Notes: generated from the sequence alone by a model not told the origin. Positions 18,823-27,899 are shown, counted from the first letter of the stretch. The stretch: 64,000 nucleotides of DNA from Spirochaetaceae bacterium (GCA_002729885.1 PBUB01000021.1:286451-350450), one strand, 5' to 3'. Numbers and translations: made by a program.

Positions 18823-19716
18823 ATGACTTCAAAAGACACCGTTCGATTCTTTCGGATCGGTGCCATCCTGCCGTTTTTATTCATTTTTGTCCAACCCCTG
18901 ACCGCCGAACCGGGCTTGAAAAGCAGGCCGGAAGGCACATATCTGCGAAAATTAGCCGAGAAGGGAACCCTGCGCATTGGCCTCCAGAAGAACGTGGCCC
19001 CCTTTCATATACCCGGCAATAGCGAATTCCCGGGCCTTGATGTGGAAATTGGCCTGGCCATAGCAAAGCATATGGGGCTAAAGCCCAGCTTTGTATTTGG
19101 GAATCTGGAGGAGCTGATTTCCCTGGCCGCCAGAGGAGAAATCGACATTGCTCTCGGAGGCGTTTCCAGCGATCTGGATCGAGGTTTATCTGTTAACTTT
19201 TCGGATCCCTATCTAAAAACTACGCCAGCCGCGCTGCTAAACAGGAAGGCCCTTCCCCCGGAAACAGGCTCCATAGACTTTCCCAAGAAGAAATTCGAAT
19301 CCCTTCTCGATTTACGCTATGCCGGAGCCTTGAAGATCGGGGTCAAAAGCGGAACCACCAACGAGGAAATTCTGACCAAGGATCCAGAGTTTTCTGTGCA
19401 TACTATCAAAACCTTTCCCAACAACAAGTCTGGGATGGAAGCGCTGGAAAACGGCGACATCGATGCCTTTGTAGCAGACGGCATTTTTATCAAGGCCCAG
19501 ACCATCATGCGAAAAGGACTGCTTTCGCGATTTGTTCCCCTGGAATCCGTCTACAGAGAAGAGCACCTTTCCCTGGTATTGCCTCCGGGTCATCCAGAGT
19601 ACTGGCTTTATATGAATTTTCTTTTGAAAGAGATGCATCGCACTGGCGAAATGAAACGCATCTATGATCGCTATTTTTCCAATTCGGAATGGGCGAAAGA
19701 TACAATCGTCGAGTAG
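18823..19716 (+). CDS. Periplasmic solute-binding protein, amino-acid type (SBP family 3)
   Basis: A 297-residue extracellular solute-binding protein. A signal peptide is followed by the family opening GTLRIGLQKNVAPFHIP, then PGLDVEIGLAIAKHMG, the strand-loop DIALGGVSSDLDRGLSVNFSDPY and the second-lobe AGALKIGVKSGTTNEE. The family binds polar amino acids for ABC import or feeds signalling proteins. I start at the ATG at 18823, not the TTG six codons upstream. No ABC permease or ATPase gene is adjacent, so the partner lies elsewhere or this is an orphan receptor. Confidence 0.88.
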   Translation: MTSKDTVRFFRIGAILPFLFIFVQPLTAEPGLKSRPEGTYLRKLAEKGTLRIGLQKNVAPFHIPGNSEFPGLDVEIGLAIAKHMGLKPSFVFGNLEELISLAARGEIDIALGGVSSDLDRGLSVNFSDPYLKTTPAALLNRKALPPETGSIDFPKKKFESLLDLRYAGALKIGVKSGTTNEEILTKDPEFSVHTIKTFPNNKSGMEALENGDIDAFVADGIFIKAQTIMRKGLLSRFVPLESVYREEHLSLVLPPGHPEYWLYMNFLLKEMHRTGEMKRIYDRYFSNSEWAKDTIVE

Positions 19717-19779
19717 AAATCGAAATCAATTTTCTCCGGACGCTGTCGTGCAATTCAAGTTCCACCATCGTGAATTGCG

Positions 19780-21363
19780 ATGGCGGCAATGTGCCGGAAA
19801 GGAGATAGAACCATCGGATTTAGCAAGATCAATATTTCGTCTCGTATTCTGGCAGGGGTGGTGCTTTTTGGCCTGGCTCATGCTTCCACAGCCCTGAGCG
19901 CTCAAACGGCTCCAGTTCTGGAGCGGTTTGATTACAATGGCAGTATGCTGATTCGCGGATTCTATACATCTCGCGACCTACCTCTGGAAAAGCAGACCGC
20001 CACTCTTTGTCCCAATCCATACACAAGTAGCTCCACTTCCGGATCCAGCACATCGACGACGAATGATAGCCGATGTAGAGAGGAAGGGGACTTCTACACC
20101 GCTCGATTTCGCCTGAACCTGGCATTCCGTCCGTCAAATTTCGTGGATGTAATCTATGGCCTGGAGGTAGGAGAACTGCAATTCGGCGACACCACCACTG
20201 GCAATACCGGTCCAGGGAGTGGCGGAACCGGCTCTGGCAGCGCGAATCTGGAAACCAGAGAGCTCAGGCTTAAGATTCACAACGAGGAAGACACATTCAG
20301 TTTCAATGCCGGAGTCTTTCCCTACGGCACTCCAAACGGATTCGTGGCTGCTACCAGTGGAGCGGGCTTCTTTATCAACTATACAAAGCCGGATTGGTTC
20401 TCCGAATTCGAGCTCTACTACATTAAGAAAGAGGACCAGTCCCGAGTGGACCGGGATTCCAATGGTTTTAATGACGATAATTACAAAGACGTAGACGTCG
20501 TTCTGGGAAACTGGAAATACTCGGGCCTTCCGGGGTATCGCTCCGAACTTTATGGTGTTTATCGAGGCGATAATCGAACCGTGGATGACAGCGGCAATAT
20601 TCGCGACACCTCTCGACTGTACTGGGCAGGTTTCTATCAGAGATATCGTTGGGGACGTTTCAATTTCATGTTGCACGTCATAGGAAACTGGGGCAACGTT
20701 TATAGTACAAACAGGGAACTGCCCCGGGAAGATCTCCTGGCCGGCACATCGGTTCTGACCCTGGCCCAGGAAGCAGAGAACTATATACCGGATCAAAGAG
20801 ATAAGCGAAAGATCGATGCAGGAGCAGGTGAGGCCGAAATTGGATATCAGATTACGGATCGGTATAAGCTCTCCGTGGCCATCGCAGGTGCCAGTGGCCG
20901 TCGGGGCGTGGAGCCAGATGGTCGATCTGCGGATTATCGTAGAGATCAATTCCATTATGCAGGGCAGGCCTATCAATTCAGCGAAATCTCTGTAGATTCA
21001 TCCGGTGGTTACAGTCTGTTTGCGCTGGGGGATCTTACCGGACTGGTGGTCCGTGGCGTTCGTTTTGAAGCCCAGATCTATGAATCCGTGGATACGGTGC
21101 TGGGCTTATACTCTCTACACAGCTATCGCACCCCCACTATCGACTACAATCAGTTCTTTACCGAGTTTCCCGATGGCAAAGGGCCATCGTCCTATTTTGG
21201 CCAGGAAGTGAACTGGAGAGTCAACTGGAGGCCTTTTGGAGATCTGACTCTTTCTGCGTACGTCGCCTATTTTGATGCAGGGGATGGCTACAAGGTCTTG
21301 AGGGATATTGAATATGGAGATCGGGCCCTTGAGGTAATGATCAGCGCGAACCAGACCTTTTAA
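19780..21363 (+). CDS. Predicted outer-membrane beta-barrel protein
   Basis: A 527-residue protein with a long signal peptide (hydrophobic stretch ILAGVVLFGLAHASTALS, likely cleavage near LSA). The mature chain is rich in Tyr, Gly and Asp with alternating hydrophobic residues typical of transmembrane beta-strands, and it ends in Phe (SANQTF), the C-terminal aromatic recognised by the BAM machinery. A Thr/Gly/Ser-rich loop lies at about residues 70-90 and another at about 145-155. I cannot name the family or substrate. It follows the solute-binding protein by 63 bases and could supply it, but that is inference. Confidence 0.8.
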   Translation: MAAMCRKGDRTIGFSKINISSRILAGVVLFGLAHASTALSAQTAPVLERFDYNGSMLIRGFYTSRDLPLEKQTATLCPNPYTSSSTSGSSTSTTNDSRCREEGDFYTARFRLNLAFRPSNFVDVIYGLEVGELQFGDTTTGNTGPGSGGTGSGSANLETRELRLKIHNEEDTFSFNAGVFPYGTPNGFVAATSGAGFFINYTKPDWFSEFELYYIKKEDQSRVDRDSNGFNDDNYKDVDVVLGNWKYSGLPGYRSELYGVYRGDNRTVDDSGNIRDTSRLYWAGFYQRYRWGRFNFMLHVIGNWGNVYSTNRELPREDLLAGTSVLTLAQEAENYIPDQRDKRKIDAGAGEAEIGYQITDRYKLSVAIAGASGRRGVEPDGRSADYRRDQFHYAGQAYQFSEISVDSSGGYSLFALGDLTGLVVRGVRFEAQIYESVDTVLGLYSLHSYRTPTIDYNQFFTEFPDGKGPSSYFGQEVNWRVNWRPFGDLTLSAYVAYFDAGDGYKVLRDIEYGDRALEVMISANQTF

Positions 21364-21375
21364 AGTCTGGTTCGC
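21346..21375. terminator. Hairpin spanning the barrel-gene stop codon
   Basis: GCGAACCAGAC (21346-21356) and GTCTGGTTCGC (21365-21375) form a perfect 11-bp stem whose 8-base loop contains the TAA stop. It lies between convergent genes and could act on either strand, but no T-run follows on the plus strand. Confidence 0.45.
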
Positions 21376-21430
21376 TCTGGCTGCTCGATCTGGTTCCGAT
21401 GACCAGCAAATGTATTTCCAAAATTCTCTA

Positions 21431-21853
21431 CTAGAACGGTCGAATGACGGCCAGAATAATGACCAGGATGAGTACCACGGTGGGCACTTCATTCATGAGT
21501 CTGAATCTCTTTGACGGATAGCTGCGACCGGCCAGGAGTTGCTTTCGGTAATACCCTGCCAGGAAATGCCAGAATACCAGAAACAATACCAGGGTAATTT
21601 TTGCATGCAACCAGCCCGCTGTAGAAAATGCCTTCCACTGTAGAATCACCATAGCCAGGCCAAAAACCCAGGTGATAATCATGGCAGGGGTCATTATTAT
21701 CTGGTAGAGTTTTCTTTCCATGATGGCCAGCTGATCGCGCACAGGCTGATGTTCGGTTTCAACATGATACACAAAGAGCCGCCAGATGTAGAACATTCCA
21801 GCAAACCAGGCTACCATAAAGATCAGATGGATGGCTTTGAACCACATATACAT
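21431..21853 (-). CDS. hemJ: HemJ-type protoporphyrinogen IX oxidase
   Basis: A 140-residue, four-helix membrane protein. MWFKAIHLIFMVAWFAGMFY with the early conserved His, then LFVYH and the ITWVFGLAM second helix, are the marks of the HemJ (UPF0093) family, and the length matches. HemJ oxidises protoporphyrinogen IX to protoporphyrin IX in haem synthesis in bacteria that lack HemG or HemY. No other haem gene is in the window. A TATAAT-like -10 box lies 41 bases upstream on its strand. Confidence 0.9.
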   Translation of the reverse strand: MYMWFKAIHLIFMVAWFAGMFYIWRLFVYHVETEHQPVRDQLAIMERKLYQIIMTPAMIITWVFGLAMVILQWKAFSTAGWLHAKITLVLFLVFWHFLAGYYRKQLLAGRSYPSKRFRLMNEVPTVVLILVIILAVIRPF

Positions 21854-21893
21854 AGTTCCAGAAACGGCAGAACGAAATCAGTTGCATCTAAAA

Positions 21894-21899
21894 ATTATA
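21894..21899 (-). promoter_or_regulatory. Possible -10 box for hemJ
   Basis: The minus strand reads TATAAT here, about 41 bases before the hemJ ATG. There is no convincing -35 box at the right distance, so this is a weak call. Confidence 0.3.
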
Positions 21900-22022
21900 T
21901 TGCTGCGGCGAAAATACCATTCTGAGACGCCCGGCGAATGGCGGATGGCGAGCCGTATGTATTGTCTGCTGGCTGAATAGCCCCGAGTCGAAAAAGGTAT
22001 TTAGCGTGGTCTGAGCAATTCT

Positions 22023-22037
22023 CCGGGCAAAGCCCGG
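22023..22037. other. GC-rich hairpin in the hemJ-yacP intergenic region
   Basis: CCGGGC-AAA-GCCCGG is a perfect 6-bp hairpin in the 262-base gap between divergent genes. It lies 79 bases before the YacP-like gene, in its presumed leader. A T6 run occurs 16 bases further on, too far for a normal terminator. The rest of the gap shows nothing clear. Confidence 0.3.
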
Positions 22038-22115
22038 CAGAATATCCGGTAGATGTTTTTTCCGTCATACATTAAAAAAACTGGATCAACTGGGGCTTCC
22101 TGGAATCCTTTCTGT

Positions 22116-22619
22116 ATGATCCTCGTAATCGATGCATTCAATGCTATCTACAAATTCGATGATCTTGAAGAGCACATGCATCGTGGGCAGTTGGAATCTG
22201 CCATGCAGGGATTTACCCGCAAGATGGGACAACTTCGAGATGCCTGGAAAAAGCCTCTGGAGATTCACATCTTCTTCGATGGAAAAAAGAAACAGGGGGA
22301 TGAAACGGATCGAGAAAGCGTTGGCGGGCTCAAGTGCTACTACAGTCATGAGCGAAGTGCGGACTATTTAATCAAACAGTTCCTTATCGCATGTAAATCT
22401 CCGGGAGAAGTACGGACGGTGAGTTCGGACAAGCAGGTGCAGCATTTTGCCAAACAGTCCCGAAGCCATGTCCAGTCCTCCGAAGAATTCGCCAAATGGG
22501 TTCAGGAAGTGCTTACGGCTCCAGGAAAGGATCCAGAATCCAGAAAGCAGGATCCTCAGATGAGCGCTCGGGATATGGCCTACTGGATGGATCTGTTCAA
22601 AGGAAGAAAGGGCAAATGA
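22116..22619 (+). CDS. YacP-like NYN-domain protein, probable ribonuclease
   Basis: A 167-residue protein of the YacP/NYN group (PIN-like fold). MILVIDAFNAIYKF provides the first metal-binding Asp, IHIFFDGKK the second, and RSADYLIKQF plus TVSSDKQVQHFAK the third and fourth acidic positions. In Bacillus the homologue (Rae1) is a ribosome-associated endoribonuclease; activity here is inferred from family. The in-frame upstream start at 22053 adds a non-family leader, so I use the ATG at 22116. Its stop overlaps the next gene's start as ATGA. Confidence 0.8.
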   Translation: MILVIDAFNAIYKFDDLEEHMHRGQLESAMQGFTRKMGQLRDAWKKPLEIHIFFDGKKKQGDETDRESVGGLKCYYSHERSADYLIKQFLIACKSPGEVRTVSSDKQVQHFAKQSRSHVQSSEEFAKWVQEVLTAPGKDPESRKQDPQMSARDMAYWMDLFKGRKGK

Positions 22620-22906
22620 AACCAGAAGATCCAGATTCCTATGCGAAGGGTATTCGAGAAGGGAAGATTGCGGCTTTTCGCTTGCTATTTGTAATCCTTG
22701 CGATGATCGCCTTTCTCGGAGGCGCTGCATTTATGGTTCGATTTTTTCAGGTATCCGTAGTGCTAAAAGACATGGGAGTCTCCTACTCAGATATGCTGGA
22801 TTACCACCCTGATCTGCTGGCAGATGCGTTGTTTGGCACAATTGGCTTTGGACTGGTTATCGCATTCTCCGTCACCGCATTTGCTGTGGGTCGGCTCAAG
22901 GGTTGA
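22616..22906 (+). CDS. Small two-TM membrane protein, unknown
   Basis: A 96-residue protein with membrane segments at about residues 20-44 and 70-92 and a short charged N-terminus. It is translationally coupled to the YacP-like gene through an ATGA overlap, so the two are probably expressed together, but no functional link is known to me. The 3' end lies 50 bases before the 16-bp tandem repeats. Confidence 0.7.
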   Translation: MKPEDPDSYAKGIREGKIAAFRLLFVILAMIAFLGGAAFMVRFFQVSVVLKDMGVSYSDMLDYHPDLLADALFGTIGFGLVIAFSVTAFAVGRLKG

Positions 22907-22956
22907 TCAATGGTGCGGTTGCCGACGGTGAGAATATGAATTGGCGAAACCGTCTG

Positions 22957-23020
22957 CAGATAAAGTTATCCGCAGATAAAGTCGTCAGCAAAAAAAGTCG
23001 TCACCAGATAAAGTCGTCGG
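22957..23020. repeat. Four tandem copies of a 16-bp repeat
   Basis: Units at 22957-22972, 22973-22988, 22989-23004 and 23005-23020 all follow the pattern CAGATAAAGTCGTCnn; units 2 and 4 agree except at one of the last two bases, unit 1 differs in the second half and unit 3 has an A7 run. The array covers the C-terminal codons and stop (TGA, plus-strand TCA at 23001-23003) of the minus-strand gene. Confidence 0.85.
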
Positions 23021-25040
23021 CATCGTCTCTCTTTTCCTTTCCACTCAATACATGAAACCGTCGCACGCGGCCCAGGATAACTGGATTCACTGTATTTATT
23101 GGAATATGAACGATCTTCTGGCCCAGGCGACTTGCCAGCTGAGTCATATACGGGGCAGGCGGCTTATGCGCCAGATGAACCACTGCATTACGAGTATTGT
23201 ATTCCAGGCCAGCAAGAAGCAATCGATCCGCGGGTTTGTCAAAGCGATCATATCCAGGATCGTTCCAGATGTCATGAATACGGCCCGGAGGAAAGGTGAG
23301 CATGAGTCCACCGTATGTGCAGCGACAGATTCCGGGGCCCACTACCTGATCTCCGGGAAATGTAGAATAGAAAGCCATATCGCTTTCCTGGTGATGTTCG
23401 CCCCACCAGACAACCTGCCAGGGATGCTTGTCTTCGTCTTCATCAAAAATAATAACTACACTACCTGCGTCGATAGCCTTCTTATGCTGATCGCGCACGA
23501 AAATCTTTCCGGAATGAAAGTTCCGAATGGTTTCACGATAATCAATGCCATCCAGCAGCGATGAGCTGAATTCCAGGGTCTTTTCTTCGCTGGCTTTCAT
23601 GATGGATTTGGCCCGATTCTGAAGATACTTACCAAAGTCCTCCAGCACCACATCCTCCGGCGGATAGGAGCAGATTCCGCTACCATCCCACAGATCTCTC
23701 CACTGGCCTGGATACTTCTCTCTTTGAATGTTTCTTGTGATTTTGGGCGGAGGCACCCGGCGCTTGATTCTTCGCTTCAGGCGAAAGCGAATGAGCTTAT
23801 GATGCCTGAACAGATCATCCAGGGTGATTTCCTTCTCCTGGAAGGGACTGGGCCCTGGCTCGCGAAGAAACATCAAAATATCATGAAATATCCGGGCGAA
23901 ATTATCATTTCCAAAGGCGCGGGCACTCAGTACAAGTTGATAGGTATCCGGAAGTAGCTTTTGATTCAAAAAGCTCCAGTTTCGTGCGAATTGAAAAAAA
24001 ATTTTCTCCCTCTGAGGAGGAAAGATTTCACCGGATTCCCTTTCGTAGCGATGTCTCGTCTCTCGAAATACCTGTCGTTGCAGTCGTATGCGATCAAATC
24101 CTGGCAGCGCTCTATGATGCTTTCGAGCCAGGTTCCAGGCTGTGTTGTAGTAGCCAGGCTGAGTCAATACTTCTGGATGCTTTCTGGAGAGTATGCTGAT
24201 CTCCACTTCGTCTCGGGAGGAATTCACTCTATCGTTCCAGTCCAGCAATTCCTCCAGAGGTTCCTTTTCGTCGTCGGACTGTCTGGGTTCGCCGGAGGAT
24301 TTTTCGGAATCAGGATCGCTATATTCCAGAGCAGGCAACCCAGCGGTACTCAAAGACAGCTCCGCCTTTTCTTTCTCAGCGACAAACTCCTCCGCGGAGA
24401 GTCCGATGAGTCGCTGAATCGATGGTAAATGCTTCATGCCACAGACCAGTAATATCCAGTCTTCAGCGGGATCCTGGAAATGGGCCAGCTGTCGAATCCT
24501 CTCTGCCAGGCTGATCTCTCGAATATAGTCCACAAAATCTACAAACTGCAGGCGAAGATCCCCTGGCTTTGCCGGGCCTGGCAGTTCCTTTTTGTACATT
24601 TCGTACATTTCCTGCAACGTTAGCTCGTTGAGGGAATAGGTGTCCGGGAAGCGCTCATCGGTCCAGGCGTAGATTCCTTCAATCAGGCGATCGGCAGCAT
24701 GAATAGGAATCCCGGCTTCAAAGGCGGATCGTGCTGCTTCCACAATGGGTTCCAGCGGTTCCATAATAAAATGGATGGGCGGGTAAGTAGGTGGCTCCAG
24801 CGTGAGTACGGGTATAGAATCCGCATAGGGCAGAGCTCGATGCAGGGACTGACTGAATACATCAGGAAGCTCCAGCACCAGCTGCGAAGGAGGTCTTTCC
24901 AGAAACAATCGTCGAACCAGCAAAGTGCATTCGGCGGATCCATGTACGATAGGAAGTGCGCGAATTCCCGGACGGAGCTCTATTGCGATCTCAGAATCCG
25001 AATGAAGCTTGCTTCTTGCTGGATAATTCTGCGCAGACAT
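23001..25040 (-). CDS. MoxR-associated large protein, EreA/ChaN/TraB-like N-terminus
   Basis: A 679-residue cytoplasmic protein with no signal peptide or membrane segment. The N-terminal third resembles the EreA/ChaN/TraB fold and the DUF5682-type proteins that accompany MoxR ATPases: ELRPGIRALPIVHGSAEC, PSQLVLELPDVF and later WILLVCGMKHLPSI (strand-Gly-x2-His pattern). An acidic linker lies near residues 235-270. The C-terminal half is basic then strand-rich, with VVIIFDEDEDKHPWQ and WWGEHHQESD, family unknown to me. The MoxR-type ATPase gene lies 28 bases upstream on the same strand, so the two form a pair. The C-terminus is encoded inside a tandem repeat. The family assignment is inference from motifs. 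Confidence 0.7.
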   Translation of the reverse strand: MSAQNYPARSKLHSDSEIAIELRPGIRALPIVHGSAECTLLVRRLFLERPPSQLVLELPDVFSQSLHRALPYADSIPVLTLEPPTYPPIHFIMEPLEPIVEAARSAFEAGIPIHAADRLIEGIYAWTDERFPDTYSLNELTLQEMYEMYKKELPGPAKPGDLRLQFVDFVDYIREISLAERIRQLAHFQDPAEDWILLVCGMKHLPSIQRLIGLSAEEFVAEKEKAELSLSTAGLPALEYSDPDSEKSSGEPRQSDDEKEPLEELLDWNDRVNSSRDEVEISILSRKHPEVLTQPGYYNTAWNLARKHHRALPGFDRIRLQRQVFRETRHRYERESGEIFPPQREKIFFQFARNWSFLNQKLLPDTYQLVLSARAFGNDNFARIFHDILMFLREPGPSPFQEKEITLDDLFRHHKLIRFRLKRRIKRRVPPPKITRNIQREKYPGQWRDLWDGSGICSYPPEDVVLEDFGKYLQNRAKSIMKASEEKTLEFSSSLLDGIDYRETIRNFHSGKIFVRDQHKKAIDAGSVVIIFDEDEDKHPWQVVWWGEHHQESDMAFYSTFPGDQVVGPGICRCTYGGLMLTFPPGRIHDIWNDPGYDRFDKPADRLLLAGLEYNTRNAVVHLAHKPPAPYMTQLASRLGQKIVHIPINTVNPVILGRVRRFHVLSGKEKRDDADDFIW

Positions 25041-25068
25041 GGAAATGAAATCCCGGCACAGGGCCTAT

Positions 25069-25929
25069 TCAGGTTACCAGATACCGTAAAGCATCGTCTC
25101 CCAGAATGCCCATCACGGAATCATGGAGCAGTTCCCGGAAGCGGGCTTCATCCGTAACAATCTGGTTGTTCTCTTTCTTGAAGAATTCACGGGAGATTCC
25201 CAGCTTGAGAACCATCCGGGTAATGTTGATTCCATCGCGCACAGAATAGGGTTCATCCGCCTGGTGAGCCGCCTGAAGAAACTTAACAACGTAATTGATG
25301 ATTTCGTCCGGAGCAAAGGGAAGGTTGGCTTTCAGAATCTCCGCTTCCTCGTCTGCATCTGCAAAGTCGATGTAAATCTGTGGTTGCAGTCGGCTCTGAA
25401 TGTATTCCGGTATCTCAAACGTGGAGGCATCCTCGTTCATGGTAGCGCAGAAGCGAAACTCCGGATGTGCCTTTACCTTGATGCCCGCAATTATGGATTC
25501 TACGTAGCGGCGGTGATCCAGCAATGGGGCCAGAGAGGCCCAGGATTTTTCCCCCATTCGGTTTCCCTCGTCCAGGATGGCCACTCCTCCTTCAATCATC
25601 GCGGTAACAATAGCGCTGGCCACATATTTGATCTTACCTGATTCCGCAATCACCGGAGTGATAAGAAGATCTTCCGGGCGGGTATCCATAGTGGCCTGAA
25701 AAATGTACACCGGTTTGTCCAGAGCCCGGGCGGCAGCCGCAGCCAGGGTAGTTTTTCCCACACCGGGCCGACCAATCAACCTGGGATTCAAAGGAATATC
25801 ATCTTCGTGGACCGTCATCCAGCAAGCCATGAGCTGCTGAAGTACATCCATATTGCCCACCCAGGGATGATCATCCTGGTCCGGGGCTCCCAGATGCAGT
25901 GTAATTCCGTCTATACTATGCGTTTTCAT
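25069..25929 (-). CDS. MoxR-type AAA+ ATPase
   Basis: A 286-residue AAA+ ATPase. Walker A is GRPGVGKTTLAAAAA, Walker B is GGVAILDEGNRM, sensor 1 lies in FRFCATMNEDA, and an arginine follows in EYIQSRLQP. This order and size match MoxR-family ATPases, which usually act as chaperones for a client encoded next door, often with a VWA protein. Here the neighbour is the 679-residue protein and no VWA gene is visible nearby. I start at the ATG at 25929; an upstream in-frame start at 25989 would extend towards the divergent hydrolase gene. Confidence 0.88.
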   Translation of the reverse strand: MKTHSIDGITLHLGAPDQDDHPWVGNMDVLQQLMACWMTVHEDDIPLNPRLIGRPGVGKTTLAAAAARALDKPVYIFQATMDTRPEDLLITPVIAESGKIKYVASAIVTAMIEGGVAILDEGNRMGEKSWASLAPLLDHRRYVESIIAGIKVKAHPEFRFCATMNEDASTFEIPEYIQSRLQPQIYIDFADADEEAEILKANLPFAPDEIINYVVKFLQAAHQADEPYSVRDGINITRMVLKLGISREFFKKENNQIVTDEARFRELLHDSVMGILGDDALRYLVT

Positions 25930-26009
25930 GGACAAGCCAATGTGTGGCGTATCCGGCCGGCTGTCAAGATCGGCTTGACCCGAACGCATTTCATCAGGTC
26001 CATACCGGT

Positions 26010-27899
26010 ATGCGTAAAGTATCCCTGTTTCTCCCTGTAATTCTGGTGCTATCCGTGGTTTCGTCGGCCTGGGCTCAGACAGCGGTAAACGAGAGCCCCG
26101 CGGCCGAAAAATTCATGGATGAATTCATAAAGGGCGCGGCCAGCGAGGCCAATGTGCCGGGAGCGATGGTGGCTATAGTCCGAAATGGCCGTCTGGTGCT
26201 ATTAAAGGGGTACGGCGATGCGCATCTACGAGATGGAAAGAAAGTGGATCCGGAATCGACCTACTTTCGCGTGGGCAGCATTTCCAAGACTTTTGTTGCT
26301 CTGGGTATTCTGCAACTGATCCAGGAAAATAAAATTCAACTGGATCAGAATGTCTCTGAGATTCTACCAGATCTGGCATCCGGATTTAAATACCCTGTTA
26401 CCATCCGACAGCTGGTGACCCATACGGCCGGATTCGATGAACGATTGATTGGCCTGGGAGCGTCCCCGGATGAGGCATTGCCGCCTGTTTCGCAAATCGT
26501 GATTGATCAGTATCCGGGACAGATTGCTGAACCCGGAAGTTATTATAATTATTCGAACTATGGCTTTCTGGTTCTGGCCGCCATCCTGGAAGTAAAAAGC
26601 GGCCAGTCGTTTATGGACTATCAGAACGAGCATGTGTTGGCTCCCCTGGGACTGAAAGCAACGTTCTCGCCCGAGGACCTGGATCAGGAAAGGATATCTG
26701 CCAGCTATGTAATGGGACCGGACGGCCAGAGAGTGGAGATGGCGCCCATGAGACTGCGGTATTTCCCGGTGGGTTCTCTGTATGCCACCGGCCAAGATAT
26801 GGCCCGGTATCTAACTTCTCTCATAAATGGATTCAACGACAACGGAGCGTTGAGCGATGATTCCTACGGTATTCTGGTACAGAATCTCTACCGGCCGGCT
26901 CCGGAATTGCCGGGCTCCGCATTCAGTTTCTACGAACGGGATCTTCGTGGACTGCGAATGCTGGAACATGGAGGAGACTGGGAGGCATTTTCCTCTCTGA
27001 TTTCTTTTTCTCCGGAGGATCGCAGCGGAATCTTCTTTTCCAGCAACGGGTCTACCGATCCTCTGCTGAGAGAAAAGCTAATGCAGTCCTTTGCAGATTA
27101 CCTGGGACTGAAAAAGCCTGCGCAGGCTCCTACTCAAAAGCCAGGCCTGGAACTAGATGCCTACGCCGGTTCCTACAGATACGCTCGCTACGAACACGAT
27201 GGTTTGCTAAAAGTGGGTGGTCTGCCCATGCAGGTGGATGTAGAGGTGGATGGAGACGGATTGAATGCAAGTTTTCCTGCAGATTTTCGTCAGCCCATCG
27301 CTCTGCGGCCTGTGGGCGAACATATCTTTCAAAGCCAAGATCCGGAACTGAAAATAGTGTTTGCAGTAGAGGATGGAAAGGCCGTGGGAATCTCCGGAAC
27401 CTATATGGTGCCTTTCTATCTGGAAAGAATCAGTCCTCTGGAGGGAATGCAGACCGTCGTTCCATTAACTGCCTTCGCAGTTATCATGATGCTTGGATGT
27501 CTGTTTGCTCCGGTGGCCAGAAAGCTCTATATAAGATTCACAGGTAATGAGCCTCCGGAGCTGGAGCCAGACGCCCAGGAGGAAGAACGTAAGATCTTTC
27601 GTTTGATGGTGGCCACAGCCTGGGCCCACGTACTGTTCTTGCTTGGAACTCAGATTCATATGGCCATTCTGCAGCAGCAAATCGTAGAGGGGGTTCCCCG
27701 CAGTCTGGAGGCGATCCTGTATCTCCCTTACGGGCTTTTACTGCTCACGGTGCTTCTGGCCATTCGCATTCCCAGAGTCTGGAACGCCTTTAGCTGGGGC
27801 ACAGGCTTGAAGATTTTCTATACGCTGGTGGCTACAGCCGGCGTGATCTTTTTCCAGTTGCTCTGGTACTGGAATCTCCTGGCTCCGGTGCGGGGCTAA
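26010..27899 (+). CDS. Serine hydrolase (class C beta-lactamase fold) with membrane tail
   Basis: A 629-residue exported protein. A signal peptide (cleavage near AWA-Q) is followed by a beta-lactamase/D-aminopeptidase-type domain with SISK (nucleophile Ser about residue 90), YSN (about 179) and HGG (about 320). A small beta domain follows (about 390-475), then at least four hydrophobic helices from about residue 480 to the end. The family includes esterases, peptidases and penicillin-recognising enzymes; the substrate is unknown. Start chosen at the ATG that opens the signal peptide, not at 25944. It is divergent from the MoxR gene with about 80 bases between. Confidence 0.85.
   Translation: MRKVSLFLPVILVLSVVSSAWAQTAVNESPAAEKFMDEFIKGAASEANVPGAMVAIVRNGRLVLLKGYGDAHLRDGKKVDPESTYFRVGSISKTFVALGILQLIQENKIQLDQNVSEILPDLASGFKYPVTIRQLVTHTAGFDERLIGLGASPDEALPPVSQIVIDQYPGQIAEPGSYYNYSNYGFLVLAAILEVKSGQSFMDYQNEHVLAPLGLKATFSPEDLDQERISASYVMGPDGQRVEMAPMRLRYFPVGSLYATGQDMARYLTSLINGFNDNGALSDDSYGILVQNLYRPAPELPGSAFSFYERDLRGLRMLEHGGDWEAFSSLISFSPEDRSGIFFSSNGSTDPLLREKLMQSFADYLGLKKPAQAPTQKPGLELDAYAGSYRYARYEHDGLLKVGGLPMQVDVEVDGDGLNASFPADFRQPIALRPVGEHIFQSQDPELKIVFAVEDGKAVGISGTYMVPFYLERISPLEGMQTVVPLTAFAVIMMLGCLFAPVARKLYIRFTGNEPPELEPDAQEEERKIFRLMVATAWAHVLFLLGTQIHMAILQQQIVEGVPRSLEAILYLPYGLLLLTVLLAIRIPRVWNAFSWGTGLKIFYTLVATAGVIFFQLLWYWNLLAPVRG

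Noticed and set aside
20134-20976. A 280-codon minus-strand open frame inside the barrel gene
   Set aside because: It is antisense to a clearly coding gene with signal peptide and C-terminal Phe; its translation has no family features or ribosome site.
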